A stretch of 64,000 bases of DNA from Capitella teleta (taxonomy: Eukaryota; Annelida; Polychaeta; Capitellidae). Made by a program: the position numbers and the translations under genes. Location of the stretch: the NCBI GenBank assembly GCA_000328365.1, contig KB310812.1:8260-72259 (forward strand). Direction: 5' to 3'. Of the stretch, positions 24,165 to 36,496 are shown piece by piece (the first letter of the stretch is position 1; the number at the start of each line of letters is the position of its first letter). The notes beneath the pieces were generated by a model, which saw only the letters and a list, made by a program, of their open reading frames with translations, was not told the DNA's origin and did no database searches.

Positions 24165-25800
24165 CAAGGATAACTGTAATCAATAACAAGATTGACGAAC
24201 TGGCGGCTAATGTGAGCTATGATAACACCTATTGTGAATGTTGTGTCATACTGCTCACAGAGACATGGCTCACAGACAACATCCCGGATACTTGCATGGC
24301 CTTGAATAACTACAGCCTTGTGCGTGGCGATCGATCTGAACAGTCCGGCAAGAGACACTGAGGTGGTGTTTGTGCCTACATTAACACACATTGGTGTACA
24401 AACTTGGTCATCAAACACACTTCGTGCACAGCTGATGTTGAGATCCTATGTGTGCAGTGTCGACCATTTTATCTACCGCGTGAGATCAGCTGTGTCGTCT
24501 TCATCGTGATCTACATCCCTCCCAGTGGCGATGCCAACAGAGCCACGGAAGCGATAGCGTCTGTTGCTTTGGACATGCAACAAACAAAGCCAGAGGCAGC
24601 TATCGTCATCTCAGTAGACTTTGATAGAGCTTCGTTACATGACGCCCTCCTGACCTACGTACAATACGTAAATTTCAACACAAGAGGTCGCAGCTGTCTC
24701 GATCTACTGTACAGCAACATAAAAGATGCCTACAAGACCACAACCCTGCCACCCATCGGCAGATCTGACCACACGATGATCCCCTGTCTACCGACCTACA
24801 TCCGGAAACTAGAGAGGCAGAAGCCAATGATAAAAACCATCAGGCAGTGGACCGAGGATACAGCGGAGCAGTTAGGTGGCTGCTTTGCCTGCACTGACTG
24901 GAACATCTTCGAAGACACGACCACCAACATCAATGAATACACTAACGTCATCACAGATTATATCAAGTTTTGCGAAGAGACCATCATCCCAACTAAAGAA
25001 ATAAAAATATATCCAAGCAGCCGCCCTTGGGTTACCAACGACCATGCAGTCCGTAAGAGAAGAAGGCTGTGGATGTCTGGACATCATGAAGAGTGCACGG
25101 AGGCCCAAAAGGAAATGAATACCATCATCGCTCAATGCAAAGATAATCACAAGAAGAAGATTGAAGAGACCTTCCGCAGTAGCAAACCCAAGAAGACCTG
25201 GAGTGGTCTCAATACCATCACAGGATACAAGAAAAAATTGATGACTCGTACATCAATATCCAACGACGAAGGATGGGCCAACGAACTAAATGTGTTTTAC
25301 TCCAGATTTGAAAAAGACAAGGATCTGGTATTCGATCAGCCAGCAATTGCACCCATCCGATTCGAAGAAGAGGACGTCAGGAGAGTCTTCATGGGAATCC
25401 AGCAAGACAAGGCTCAAGGAACCGATGGCTTATCTCCCCGTCTACTGAAGACCTGTGCACAAGACCTTGCACCTGTTTTCACTGGTCTCTTCAAACGCTC
25501 ACTCGAGGAGAGCTACGAGCCTACTCTATGGAAGTGCTCAACCATCGTTCCTGTACCTAAAAGACTCACTGCCAGGGAACTGAATGACTTCCGCCCTGTT
25601 GCTCTGACTTCCATAATAATGAAGAGCATGGAACGACTTGTTCAGCGTCGTCTGCTTCATCAGGTTCAGTTGAGCATGGACCCCAACAACTAATTTGCTT
25701 ACAAAGCCAGACGTTGTGTGGAGAATGCTAGCGCTCTTATTGTTCACCTTGTGTCTGAGCACCTTGAGACCCCGGGATCATATGCTGATCTCTATCTGCG
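24165..25800 (+). mobile_element. Rex1-like LINE fragment (EN linker and RT start)
   Basis: A 429-residue open frame (24404-25693) begins in the second half of an AP endonuclease: YIPPSGDANRA, a degenerate GDFN site read as SVDFDRA, then the terminal SDH (RSDHTMI). A long linker follows, then RT motifs (DKAQGTDGLSPRLLKTCAQ, FRPVALTSIIMKSMERLVQR). A stop follows the frame, with readable RT sequence (AYKARR) just beyond, and the element ends near 25800 before the YADD motif. Earlier endonuclease sequence is visible at 24165-24400 in another frame. It is 3'-truncated and inactive. Confidence 0.85.
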
Positions 25801-26011
25801 CGTTTTAGCTTGAAAATGCGTTATGAGTTTCGTTATTGAGCGAAATAAAAACCGCAGTTTATATTTCGCTTTGGTTGTTACTCGTTTCGAAATCCAGCTC
25901 TCTTTCGACTCACACGAGATTACTTCAAATTACTTCAAAATTATTGGAATTAAGTCATTAAAAGTATTCAATAATGCCCAAGGCTCCTTCCCTTGTGTGG
26001 AAATATGGGTA

Positions 26012-26040
26012 CAAATCGCCTGGCAACCCGAACATCAGGA
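26012..26040 (+). repeat. Direct repeat flanking TIR element, left
   Basis: Contains CTGGCAACCCGAACATCAGG; the same sequence recurs at 26745-26778, just outside the right end of the TIR element. Confidence 0.8.
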
Positions 26041-26741
26041 TCCTACATAGGTTGCGGCAGATTTGCTACCTAATATTTCTGCCCATACTGATAATCGTCA
26101 TCACATAGATCTTAGCTGCGAGATAGCTACGGTATTTAAAGGGTGGGATAAGCCTATATAGATTTTGTTCACTGCCGAAAGTTTGCAATTTCTAGTAATA
26201 TCCTTGTTATAAATTTAATTTCTCCGAAAAGCACTTTGAAATCACTACGTATGACGTTTATTGGAAGAATAAGGTAGCAGACCAAGAATAAAAGTAACAG
26301 ATCATGCAAGAATAAAACACTGTTGATGGCACATTTCGTGATATCATTTTGCTGAATGAGTCTTTCCCAATGTTTGATTCTTGGCGACACATAGACTGAG
26401 ATTATGAGCTGCAACCTTTCTGCGTGGGGGAAGAGCATGTCGAACATTTGTGGGCGTATCTCTCTTCTCTGCTAAACTGCTTTTGCAGGGTCGTCCGAGG
26501 GGCGCACCACGGCGACTGCGTAATCAGTTACTCACTTGCAGAGATTCACAAGTAATATTGATATTCGTCGCATTAATCGAGATTTCAGGCACAGCGTTGC
26601 ATAGCGAGCAGCGTCGCACGGGAGTCGCTATCTTCGCATGACCTGGTTTAGTTGTTGTACAACTTCTGCTATTGGTTCCTGTGAGATAATGAATATTCAT
26701 ATGCATACAAATGAGGGAAATCTGCCGCAACCTATGTAGGA
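26041..26741. mobile_element. Non-autonomous DNA transposon with perfect 24-bp TIRs
   Basis: Left end 26041-26064 (TCCTACATAGGTTGCGGCAG and four more bases) and right end 26718-26741 are exact inverted complements. The 701-bp interior has no transposase. The element is framed by a near-perfect direct repeat of about 24-30 bp (26012-26040 and 26745-26778), too long for a normal target duplication. Superfamily not assigned. Confidence 0.75.
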
Positions 26742-26744
26742 AAC

Positions 26745-26778
26745 GCAAAATCGCCGCCTGGCAACCCGAACATCAGGA
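26745..26778 (+). repeat. Direct repeat flanking TIR element, right
   Basis: Second copy of the repeat at 26012-26040, set 3-13 bp outside the right TIR and with a small CGC insertion. Confidence 0.8.
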
Positions 26779-26980
26779 AGACAGTGTGCAATTATTTTAT
26801 CAAGATCTCTTTATGTTTTTCTTTTTTTTTTTATTCGAGTCTTCTTATGTTTTCATCATGTTATGTAGTGTGTAGTTGAGGAAGCCAGTCTGCAATTATT
26901 TAATCAAGATCTCTTTATGTTTTTCTTTTTTTATTTGAATCTTCTAATGTTTTCATTGTTTGACTCTCTGTAATTGTTAT
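26779..26980. repeat. Tandem duplication, two ~100-bp units
   Basis: Two adjacent units share ATCAAGATCTCTTTATGTTT, a T run, a TCTTCT.ATGTTTTCAT segment and a similar start (GAAG.CAGT.TGCAATTATTT). They differ by small indels. No coding content. Confidence 0.75.
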
Positions 26981-26984
26981 GTTC

Positions 26985-27770
26985 TGATCTCCTTTTAATC
27001 TTTTACCTTTTTCATCTGTATCTCTAATGTTGTTTTCATTTTAGGCTCATTTTTATTTTTTGAGTTTTTTCCTACTCTTTTGACATCTACTGCAGTACTT
27101 CTCCAATTTGACGGTTCAAATTAAATCGTTCATATATATGGATTAATATGCATTTCATCCACTCTTTGGTGACTTTTTTACATGCTGTACTATTTTCACA
27201 CATATTTAATGCTATTTATTTTTAGCATTAAGACGCTGTATCATATGTATCGTGTCGTATTATTGAAAATACGATACTGTATCGTATCAATAGAAAAATA
27301 CGATCCACAGCACTAGAAATCAGTCAAAGCCTGAAGTATACAATTTACCCAGACATCACAACTTAATTTTGGCCAACCTGCACTACATCATGTTGCCTTA
27401 TTTGCACTATCAGGGATCTTACCTTGGGTCACGACTTTTGGAGCCTTAGCAAGACGGGGCATACATGTCAGAGTGGGTTTTGGAATTCAGTTCATTACGT
27501 TGCCAACTGAATATAAGAAGAGGACTAATCAAACACATTAATATATATCCTCCAAATGAGTAAATGGATCGTCTTCCACTTGTTAATCTAGTATTAGGTC
27601 AAGGCAAATTGAGTCAATCAGTCAGTCAAAAAGTGAGGAAATGCTAATTCGCGAGTTCATACTAATTCATACCGTGGTTCCTGAGGGTTGTGAGTTCAAA
27701 TCCTTATGAGGCAATCTTTTTTTTCTCAACAGAAAACTTTATTCAGTACATGTCATGAGGAAGTCCTCTT
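26985..27770. other. Intergenic, T-rich; nothing supported
   Basis: T-rich sequence, and a short cluster of ATACGAT inverted motifs near 27255-27305. A weak box-B-like GAGTTCAAATCC near 27690 is not enough to call a tRNA or SINE. Confidence 0.35.
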
Positions 27771-27774
27771 GACA

Positions 27775-28600
27775 GGTCATAAATTTGCAGAGTATTTAGT
27801 AATAAACTTGTGCGAGTGGCATGTAATGTGTGACTCGCGAAGAGATGATTTAAAAGAGGAAATGTCCGGAAGAGAATGAAAGGCATGAGAAATGAGGTTC
27901 AAAATTTTCAGGCCGAAAAGAAAAGGAGAACGGTCGAGAAGACGTAGGCACGGGTAAGACACATATGGCGCACGTAAAACACAGTTCCGCGTGTTGTATG
28001 GGTTGGTATGAGGGATGGGTTTATATTTGAAGAGCTTGCGTGGCAGACGATTGCTGTTTAATTTGAACATGAAGCAGGCGAGGGCAAAATTACGGCGATG
28101 TCTTTATGAGGTGATGTTGAGGGCAGCGTTGTAAGCGTCGGTGATGTGATGAATTCGGGGAAGGGCGAGGATGATACGCATGGCTCTGCGTTGTGGGCTT
28201 TCTAGTAACCCAGTCTGTGTGACTGTGAGAGCGGCCCAAGCTGGAGAGGCGCATTCCAGATGCGGCCTCACGTACATTTTGTATATTTTTAAAAGCAGAT
28301 CACGGTTTTTGACTTTAAAAGATAGCCGCCGAAGAAGAAACATTTCTGTTGCTCCCTTCCGAGACAGCGCATTTACGTGGGCATGAAGGCTGAGAGCGCT
28401 GTCTAGGATGAATCCCAGGTGACGGTGCTCATGGCTGTACTCGAGAGTGGCGCCGGCAAATGTGATGGGCGGTGGAGTGGCGGTGGTTTGGGAGATGTAC
28501 ATGGTCACTGTTTTGCTTGCATTGAAGCGCGCCAGGTTCAGATATCGTGACCTGGAAATTGTAATGTTCACTACGGCACAATGCATTGTGGCAAACTGTG
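27775..28600 (-). mobile_element. LINE fragment, RT thumb and C-terminus
   Basis: Minus-strand frames carry the end of a Jockey/CR1-group reverse transcriptase. HLGFILDSALSLHAHV and YVRPHLECASPAW lie in 28586-28104, with a C-terminal segment (NTRNCVLRAPYV) in 28070-27777 after a frame change. The catalytic motifs are missing, so it is a 5'-truncated dead copy. It differs from the three other LINEs in the window. Confidence 0.85.
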
Positions 28601-28604
28601 GAAT

Positions 28605-29121
28605 CTAAAGCCTAAAATCTTGCTTCACTTCAGTATACTTTATTAACAATCACAATCATCACGTCCCCTCTATACAAAAGAAAATAAGAGAAAATAAGGA
28701 AACTAGAAAAGAAAATCAGGCAATGATAATAAATCGTGCAGTCGTCATCTCTCTTGGAATTTTGGCTCGCTTCCATCATGTTATTAACTAAGGGTTGAAA
28801 GAGATATAAAAATGAATCATGAATAGTTAGGGAACTGCATGCATGCTTTTATGGGCAGTACGTACTTACATATCGGATGTTCCTGTATCCAATTTTTGTT
28901 ACTTCTCATATAGCATTTATTTTGATGTCCCTTATATCACATTGGATCACACCACTGGACAACCAATTATAGACTGATGTATACGGTAACCAAAAGAAGA
29001 AGAAAAAAGAAGCTTACTAAAAATGTTTATATTTATTAAATGTACATGCATACTTTACATTCTCCACTACTAATGCACAATTGCAATGACAATATTCCAT
29101 ATAAACGCTGTAACATTATGA
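28605..29121. other. Intergenic, 3' flank of copy A
   Basis: No gene. TTTATT at 29032-29037 is AATAAA on the minus strand, about 85 bp beyond the stop of copy A, and is a plausible poly(A) signal. Confidence 0.45.
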
Positions 29122-31091
29122 TTAAAGATTGTTAGTGTTAACCGTGATGAAGTCTCTGTCCATAGCAACCACGGGTACCTGGTCATTTCTGGTCATAGTT
29201 GGTTGCATGGTGTTCTGCCATGTTTGCACATTGTCATTTTTCAGCATGCGTGTAATGGTTCCATCCACTGCAACCATCTCACACTTCTCATAGTCCTTGT
29301 TGGGTAGATATCTTCTTTTCATTCTAATAATATCAGCGTGGATAAATTAATAAACATTATGCTATATTGCACAACCTCGTGAGTCTGGTTGTGTATTGTA
29401 ATGATGGCCTAATTTTGTGTAGCATGATTGACTAATGGAGTGGCTTCTTTCCACCAGGACAATGCTACCAGACAGACTCGGTTTTGAATGAGAAAATGAT
29501 ACAGGAATATTACAAGTCTTAATGTTTATTATTTTATGCGTGGTATAATGCGGGTGAGAATTAGTACCAAAGTATATTGGGAATTATGCGTATATTTTTT
29601 TCATTCATCCAGAAGTGTACACCATCTAGTTATTGGCGTAAGGCGTAACATAATATATAACACATTAAATTCATGCAAAAATGAGGATGCTTCAGATCAA
29701 AGGACATATAATAACATATATATGCTACACGAATATATATGATCATGAATAAAACGTACCCTCTTGTACACAAATATCCAACGACAAATACAAAACCGCA
29801 CAGTGTCACTGTTGAGGCCACAACGATCCCAATGAATAGTTCTGTAATAGACAGTAACAAATACACACACTTCAAAAACGTATTTATTATTCCTACCATT
29901 ACTGAGTCTTGCATCAATTTCCAACTCTTTTTCTGCTCCTAGATTGTCTTCCACGGGAATTTCTAGAACTGGTGGAACTGCCATTAAATTAGAATAGTTG
30001 AATATGCTTAGTTTATCTAAATAATGTCATACCTATTGGAGGTTTACATGTTCCTATGGCCCCAATCCACCTTGTTCCAATGCATTTAAGATTCCAAACT
30101 TGTTCTGTTTGCAGGCAATTCACTACCATTGTGTTGTCAGTTCTAACCATATCAGCATCATGTGGTATGTCAATGTCAACGCATCCACTTGCTTAAAATT
30201 AAATAACATCTGATTAAAGTCTAAAAATGAAAATATACTGCTCACCAAAGAATTTAATGATTTGATTTCTCCGTGTCTGGCTAATAACAAGGACAATTGC
30301 ATTAGATTTGCTAATATATACTCCTTCCAGCTGGTCATTTGAGTTGATGTTCGTTTCATACGCATGTTCAAATCCATTCTCGACAATCCCACCATATTCG
30401 TGGCTTTGACTTGCATCATCAAAATCAACCCATTTTACATGAATCGTCTGTCCAGGTTGAGCTTCCAGAGTTACATATCCAGGGCCGCTTGAAGAAGAAC
30501 ATGAGAGTTGAATTGATTGTGATGAGAAGAAAAACTGCTCAGCTGCGCCAACGTTTATTGTGTTGCATAGATTATTCATAGGACGTCCTGCTAATAAATA
30601 TTGAATATATTGAAATAGGTAGTACTTTTGAGACAAACCTTTGATGCAAATATGAGATATTTCTACAAACGTCAGCAGGCCCTCAGCACAATCGGGTAAC
30701 ACACTAGATGCAGCAATATCTTTTATTTGAAGTTCACAGACTCTCTTGCCAGTGCATTGGGTAGAAACAAATGATGTTACATCAACATAGCAACCAAAAT
30801 GACCAAAGTCTCGTTTAGCACAACGCCCCAATCTGATGTGCCCATATGATGCTTTGGTGATCATCATAATCTCATCATACTTGCATTGGGCAGAGAAGTC
30901 CTCCATTGCACATATCTCTGTGTCAATTTCTGTTGCGGAAGCACAATCATTAATGAGGGTATAGTAGTAACAATTTTAAGCTACTCACCAGCTGAGATAT
31001 CCAATGAAACACTGATGTGTACACACAGTAATATTCCCACCAGTCCTTGCAAATAAATTTTTGTGAATGTCACGGGTTCCATGTTGTCCAT
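29122..31091 (-). CDS. SUEL/CUB-like/CCP-like membrane receptor, copy A
   Basis: Seven exons on the minus strand: signal 31091-30989, SUEL 30929-30639, CUB-like 30587-30246, CCP-like 30191-30033, linker 29977-29897, TM 29841-29760, tail 29323-29122. All junctions are GT-AG and the 419-residue frame stays open. The SUEL-like domain has eight Cys, A.YGHIRLGRC and a final HIC. The CUB-like domain has PGQTIHV, GGIVENGFEHAY and a strand-like IVLVIS, with two Cys. The CCP-like module ends WNLKCIGTRWIGAIGTC. The TM helix (IGIVVASTVTLC...) is followed by CTRG and the tail RYLPNKDYEKCEMVAVDGT...DRDFITVNTNNL. Predicted type I surface protein with subtype-I ectodomain (with G, H, I). M4 is an alternative start. 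Ligand unknown. Confidence 0.88.
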
Positions 31092-31143
31092 CTTAATAGC
31101 TAAGCCATAAAAAAAGATAATCTTTCAATGCAATCCACTGTGA

Positions 31144-31186
31144 CAGCTGCAGCAAGAGCCAAACCACTCAGCTACACAAAGAGTGC
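31144..31186 (-). promoter_or_regulatory. Conserved upstream block, copy A
   Basis: Minus strand: ACTCTTTGTGTAGC, then GCTGCAGCTG about 20 bp further down, 55-95 bp above the start codon. The CTTTGTGT core is shared by all seven intact copies. Here the TGCAGC part lies downstream of the core rather than upstream. Confidence 0.5.
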
Positions 31187-31189
31187 TTC

Positions 31190-32527
31190 TGTCTGCTCTG
31201 ATGTTGAAATGCTGGTGAAGCACAAAGAAAATCGATATATTTCGCATGAAAGTAGGTCAAACTTTGAATACACTGTTAACTTACCAGTAACATGAACTGC
31301 AAACGTATTCTTGGTCTATTGGTATTGAGCTTTATAATTGATGAATAAACCTACAAGTGACATATAATATGATGTTTGTTCTATAACTCATGATACAACA
31401 TGCAATGCTATGATGTTATTCTATTTAGCTCGTGATGGTCTTATAGGACAGCTCTTTACAAATCGAATCAATTAAGGAGCCTATCGTGGTCCAATATTAT
31501 ATTTCTTGTGATACCAAACAGGCAATACTTGAAGATTATTGCTTGCTGAGAATAGGAGACCACACAGTCCCTATTATAGAAGCATATAATGTTTAAAATT
31601 GTTTATTCTTCCCTTAGTAACCAATGAAGTTTGTTTGTTTTTTTTTTGTTTTTTTTTTTTTTTTAATTAACTAGTTTTCACTTTTCTTGAAACTAAAAGG
31701 AAAAAAAAAACAAGAATCAAAATTATATAAAAACGCATACCATGTGTACAAATTATAGATTGTAATTATGTAAGACGTTAAGACGTTTGCAGTGTCAAGT
31801 GCAATTTTCTTGAATTATATAGAAAATTCGCCTTCGCCAAATGGCAATAATTTCATTGAACAAGAGAGAGGTAGCCTTTTTATCAGGATTTGTAGAATCT
31901 GTTTGCTTCGTATAATTCAAAAATCATCTGCAACACAGACTATGATACTATCATTTTCTTTTGCATATAAATGCAATAGTTATAACATGGGAAGAAACAA
32001 AACTAAAATCTAGGTAAAACTTGCTCATTTGGTACGATAATAAAGTCTCAAACAAATGTATTGCTGGGTATTCATATAATCATTCACTCATCAAAAGCGC
32101 GATTCATCTGCCAAAAACTTACTTTGACTTTGCTTTGTGAAGTCATACACTGAATAATTGGGCCAACTCTATTTAGATGTGCTTAAACAGCTCTTACCAG
32201 TAAATTAACATGATGTGTAGGTCCCTAATGATGTTCATGATCAAACTCCCTCTTTGCGAGGCATGGCCTGCTTGAAGAATTTTTGCTGAAGTCATCATTC
32301 CACTTCCACACCAACTGATGTCTGCATTAACTTCATTATACATTTACTCACAATGTAAATCATCATTATTTGAAAATTATTTTTAGTGATGCATAATAAA
32401 CATTAATTTGCTAGAAAATCATAAAAATATTTCTAATTGTTTTATGTGTTTTAATTTCTAAATAGACATGTCAAATGAATACAGTTCATTGCACACAGAA
32501 GAGAAATTTTTTTAGCATTGACAGAAA
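31190..32527. other. Intergenic between copies A and B
   Basis: AT-rich with T and A runs (31630-31665). No exon of the receptor family or other gene found. Confidence 0.4.
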
Positions 32528-34242
32528 TCATAAGTTATCTCTGTCTATTGCAATAATTGGTCCCCCTTCATTCCTCATAATCGTTTGCTGTTGAGGCAGA
32601 GTGTTTTGCCAAGTGTTGTCGACGTCTGAAGAACGTAGCATCCGTGCAATTGTTCCATCAACAGCTACCAATTCACACTTTTCATAATCCTTGTTTGGCA
32701 AGTATTTCCTTTTCATACTGAAACCGATATAATGGTTTGAAGACAATAGTACAAATTAATGTACCACGGCACCTTTTTGCGCAAATGCCGCCAACACCAA
32801 CAACACAAACACACAGCAAAATTGTTGCTGTAACAATGATCCCGAGAACCATGCCTAAACATAGTTTTATTAAATAACAACATAAAAATAATGTAAACAC
32901 GTACCTTTGCTGAAACCTGAGCGTTCTTTATCGACATCGTTGTTGTCGATTTCAACATAATCAGGAACCTCTATAAGTGGTGGGAGAACTGAAAATTATT
33001 CAAGGAGATACTGTGCTGCCATTAACTAAAAATTGTTTTAAATTTAAACCTGTGGTAGGTGCGCATGTTCCAATAGTTCCTATCCATCTGGTTCCAATGC
33101 ATTTCAAATTCCAAGATTGACTTGTGTACTGACACCTGACTGACAAACGATCTCCCTCTTTTTCGGCAATTGCATCCGATGGGATTTGGATGTCTAAACA
33201 ACCTATGGCTAATTGAAAGATGAATATGATTATTGGCAGCCATCTGAATTGAAATCAACAACCAGTGAAGTTTAACTTGCCTTTGTAAGTAATAATGTAG
33301 TTGCTTTCTGTGTCATCCAGCGTCAAAGTAACTTCACTTGAGATACTTGTGTATTGAGCATGTTTCCTCTCATGTTGCACGATATCAAAATGGCGTTCGA
33401 CCCCTTCATCAATTATTTTCATACCAAAATGAGTTGTGAAATTTTTTACAACATCTAATGCATTAATTTCTATTTGTTGTCCTTGCTTTGAAGCAATGTT
33501 GATGTAACGGTTATCAGCAGAGCATGTTGATTTAGAAGCTCGGGATGTGAGAAAGAAGTTTTCGATATGGGTAGCAGTCAACTTGTCACAGATATTCAAC
33601 ATCACAGAACCTGCGAAAAATTTACTCAAATGTTGCATGCACAAACTATCCTTACCTTTGATGCAAACATAAGACGTTTCTAGAAACGTCACAAGACCAA
33701 CTGCACATTCCGGTTCAGAATTAGCAAGCTGGTCATCCAAGGGAGAAACTGAACATTTTTGGTGAAGGCTGCATTTTGCATCCATGATTTCGTAAACATC
33801 ACTGTAACATCCAAATTGTCCAAAGTCTCTCGGGGCGCATCGCCCCATGTGTATGTGTCCAAACAGGGCTCTAGTAATCAGTATAACTTCATCATAATTG
33901 CAACGAGGCGTGAATTCCTCCCTCACACAGACTTCTTTGGTGGTTTCTGTTGACAAAACATAATTATTACTATTGAAATTTACCAAATATGTTCACAGTG
34001 TTAAGATTTGTCACAGCCAAGCAATTCAATATTATTCAGAATACTATTTAATGCATCATATCCTGGAAACAGACGCTGGTTTGAGATCCTAAATCGTCAA
34101 TACAACTAAAATTATAATAACTCAAATTGTGTAAAATGAACCCACCTTGTGATACCAGAAGTCCAAGAGTATGATTAATACTCAGTACAATAACAAATTT
34201 CCATATTAGGCTTATAAAATGATCATTCTTAGAGGATTCCAT
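32528..34242 (-). CDS. SUEL/CUB-like/CCP-like membrane receptor, copy B
   Basis: Exons: signal 34242-34146, SUEL 33946-33656, CUB-like 33610-33281, CCP-like 33208-33050, linker 32988-32905, TM 32854-32773, tail 32717-32528; 410 residues, open throughout. I chose ATG 34242 (MESSKNDH...) over upstream in-frame codons because the conserved upstream block lies in between. SUEL-like: CNYDEVILI, YVCIK end. CUB-like: QGQQIEI, IIDEGVERHFD, YIITYKG. The CUB-to-CCP intron begins GCAAGT, a GC-AG intron, unlike its paralogues. The tail is the most divergent (MLRSSDVDNTW, QQQTIMRNEGG) and ends AIDRDNL, lacking the ITVNTN segment. With F it forms subtype II by the CUB-like domain. Confidence 0.88.
33274..33280 (-). 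other. GC-AG intron donor in copy B
   Basis: The exon ends ..ACAAAG and the intron starts GCAAGT. The paralogues have GTATG, GTATA or GTGAG here. GC donors with strong flanking consensus are known to be spliced normally. Confidence 0.7.
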
Positions 34243-34346
34243 TGTGGTTTTTCTTTTAGCAAAGCTTGAAATTTCAAGAATCACAATGATGTCAGGAGGA
34301 GCTGTGATTTCACTGTTCTCTTCATAATAAATGACTGCCTCAGGCT

Positions 34347-34391
34347 GTAACACAAAGCAATGCAGGCATGCTTCCAGTTTGGTTGCAGCTG
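34347..34391 (-). promoter_or_regulatory. Conserved upstream block, copy B
   Basis: Minus strand: CAGCTGCAACCAAACTGG, about 14 bases, then TTGCTTTGTGTTAC. It lies 105-150 bp above the start codon and has the same two-part order as in C, D, E, F and H. Confidence 0.6.
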
Positions 34392-34549
34392 AGTAGAAAA
34401 TCAATGCCCCACTACACAGATGGATCTAGATCATCAGAATGCACTGAAAAAAGTATAAGTAGCTATACACTGTGAATTAAAATGTGTTAATATTTTTAAA
34501 AGCTTCCAATTCTGTTTCTGATATAATTCATACATTATAAAAATTTAAA

Positions 34550-34684
34550 CACACCGTGGTTCGGGCACAGGACATAAAAATATATTGTTATTTGATTCAT
34601 TGGCGGCCTCAAAATGCCTTTTAAAGAGATATAAAAATATTCAGTCTCCTATCCCACTCTCACCCTAAACCCCAGGGTACTTAA
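34550..34684 (+). repeat. Segment shared with the 5' flank of copy I (left part)
   Basis: Resembles 61295-61460: a GGTT.GGGCA start, AAATGC, GAGATAT..A(T/A)AAA, then TCTCC.ATCCCACTCTC and CCC.AGG.TAC. The Gypsy element interrupts the similarity, which resumes at 40625. Confidence 0.55.
34680..34684 (+). repeat. Target site duplication of Gypsy element (left)
   Basis: CTTAA directly before the 5' LTR; the same five bases follow the 3' LTR at 40625-40629. Confidence 0.85.
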
Positions 34685-35116
34685 TGTTAAGATTACGTGG
34701 ATGTTTCTGACTACTTCACACGATGTTTCATTATAGCATATGTAATTATAATTATATAAACTTTGCCTATGCATATAGACCTTCGGGCAGAGCGTACACG
34801 GGATTGCTTCCATCTCTCAACATTTGGAAGGCACCAATTTACTGCACTGTCTATTAGAAACGGAGGCTGCCGTACAACTACGATTCTAGTATATAAGACG
34901 AATATATTTTCCATGAACACGACACACCACACATCTCTCTCTCACGTGCTTCTACAAAGACCACTTACTTGGAACCTTTTTTGAGTACTTTGGACTATTT
35001 TATCGAAGGTATATTAAAGCCAATATGAAGTGATTGGTTGAGTCTTCGTTATTACGAGCTTGGAGCTTACCATCCAACTAGTGCATAAATGACGTAGCCC
35101 TGGAGTCACTACGTCA
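34685..35116 (+). repeat. 5' LTR of Gypsy element
   Basis: Begins TGTTAAGATTACGTGG and ends CACTACGTCA. It contains AGTATATAAGACG (about 34890), a plausible TATA element. Matches 40193-40624 base for base by eye. Confidence 0.93.
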
Positions 35117-35207
35117 TTCTGTTGACCCCGTCGTAATTTGAACATGCGTGTGATCCTTCTCCTCTGGTAAGTGCAAGCTTCGTTTTCCGTGTTTCACATA
35201 GCCGGTA

Positions 35208-36440
35208 GTGACTGTCAATCTTTCAATCACACAAAACTCCTTAATTGCCCTACCATGTGCGTCGTATCTGTTAACTCTCAGCTCTCAGTTAGTGCAGCCA
35301 CGCGTAAACCACCTGTTATACCTCATGTCTTTTAAATGGGTCAGAAGTGATTTGAATAACCGTTTAATCAGAATGCCAGAAAGCGAAACCCAAACTAGCC
35401 CCGAATCACTGATATATACTAATAATATTGAAAATGCAAATAATGAAGATTCGAGTATTGCCTCGTGTAATGCAGGGATGGAATATGATAGCTTTACCGG
35501 CCCGCAGGCTAATGAGACCATTAGGGTTAAACCTGAAGCTAATGGGAGACGAATTAGAATAAATGAATTTACTTTAGAATCTGACGAAGGGGATACTGAA
35601 AGCGATTTAGAAATTAATCGGGATGAGCAATATGCATTAAAATTTTTCTCTGCAATCGCAGACGTTTCGACGACAGAACGCTTCATTAAACGAGTCGGTT
35701 TTTGTGATGGGGATAAACCTTCCCGAACTCTCGAATGGCTCAGAGCTATTGATCGCTTACCAGATAACGTACAAGTTGAAATCGCTCTTCAAACAGCCGA
35801 ATCTACTATTCATTCTTCTCTTAGAGAATTGAAAAACGCGAAATGGCCTAAAATTAAAACGCTACTAGCAAACCGATATGTAAATGCAAATTTCTCAGAA
35901 GCGCAGAAAGAAGCCTTGGATAGATTAGAGCAACGTCCCGGGGAGGGGTTGTATAATTACATAACTACTTTTGAGGTCCTTCTTAATGAGGCGTATCAAG
36001 CTTTACCGTTAGATCAAACATCCTTGATCCGTACATTTTTGAGTGGGTTATCTGATAGAGATATGGCTAAAAGTGTTGCTAGAAAGAAATTGAGAACCCT
36101 ACCGGAAGTTGTTAAGGAAGTTAGGCGGCATTATCAAGACGATGATTTACTAAGACCTCGTAAGATTAGCAAGGTGCATGCAATTGATAAATATGAAAAT
36201 CCGCAAGTTTCAGCATTATCCGTAGTCGTAACCGATCTAGTTAACATGCAAAAGGAAACTAATGCCCAAATAGCAGCTTTAGCTAAGGTCGAAACCAAAC
36301 CTACTCCTAAGTCAAATTATTCATGCTTTAGATGCGGAAAGCCAGGGCATTTTTCTAGAGAATGCCGAACTAAAAACACTAGTGTACCTCCTGTCAAAAC
36401 CATGCACCAGAACGCTTCTGGGCAAACATGCCATAGATGC
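35208..36440 (+). mobile_element. Gypsy gag region
   Basis: Open frame from 35208, or from a later Met near 35371. Capsid-like helical sequence (FIKRVGFCDGDKPSRTLEWL onward) and a CCHC zinc knuckle (CFRCGKPGHFSREC, about 36327) identify Gag, the structural protein of the element's particle. The frame enters the assembly gap at 36441. Confidence 0.88.
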
Positions 36441-36496
36441 NNNNNNNNNNNNNNNNNNNNNNNNNNNNNNNNNNNNNNNNNNNNNNNNNNNNNNNN
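36441..36496. other. Assembly gap (56 Ns)
   Basis: Run of N inside the Gypsy element. The parts expected here (protease and most of the RT) cannot fit in 56 bases, so the gap length is nominal. Confidence 0.95.

Noticed and set aside
27640-27720. Possible tRNA or SINE box B (GAGTTCAAATCC)
   Set aside because: No convincing box A, acceptor stem or anticodon arm.
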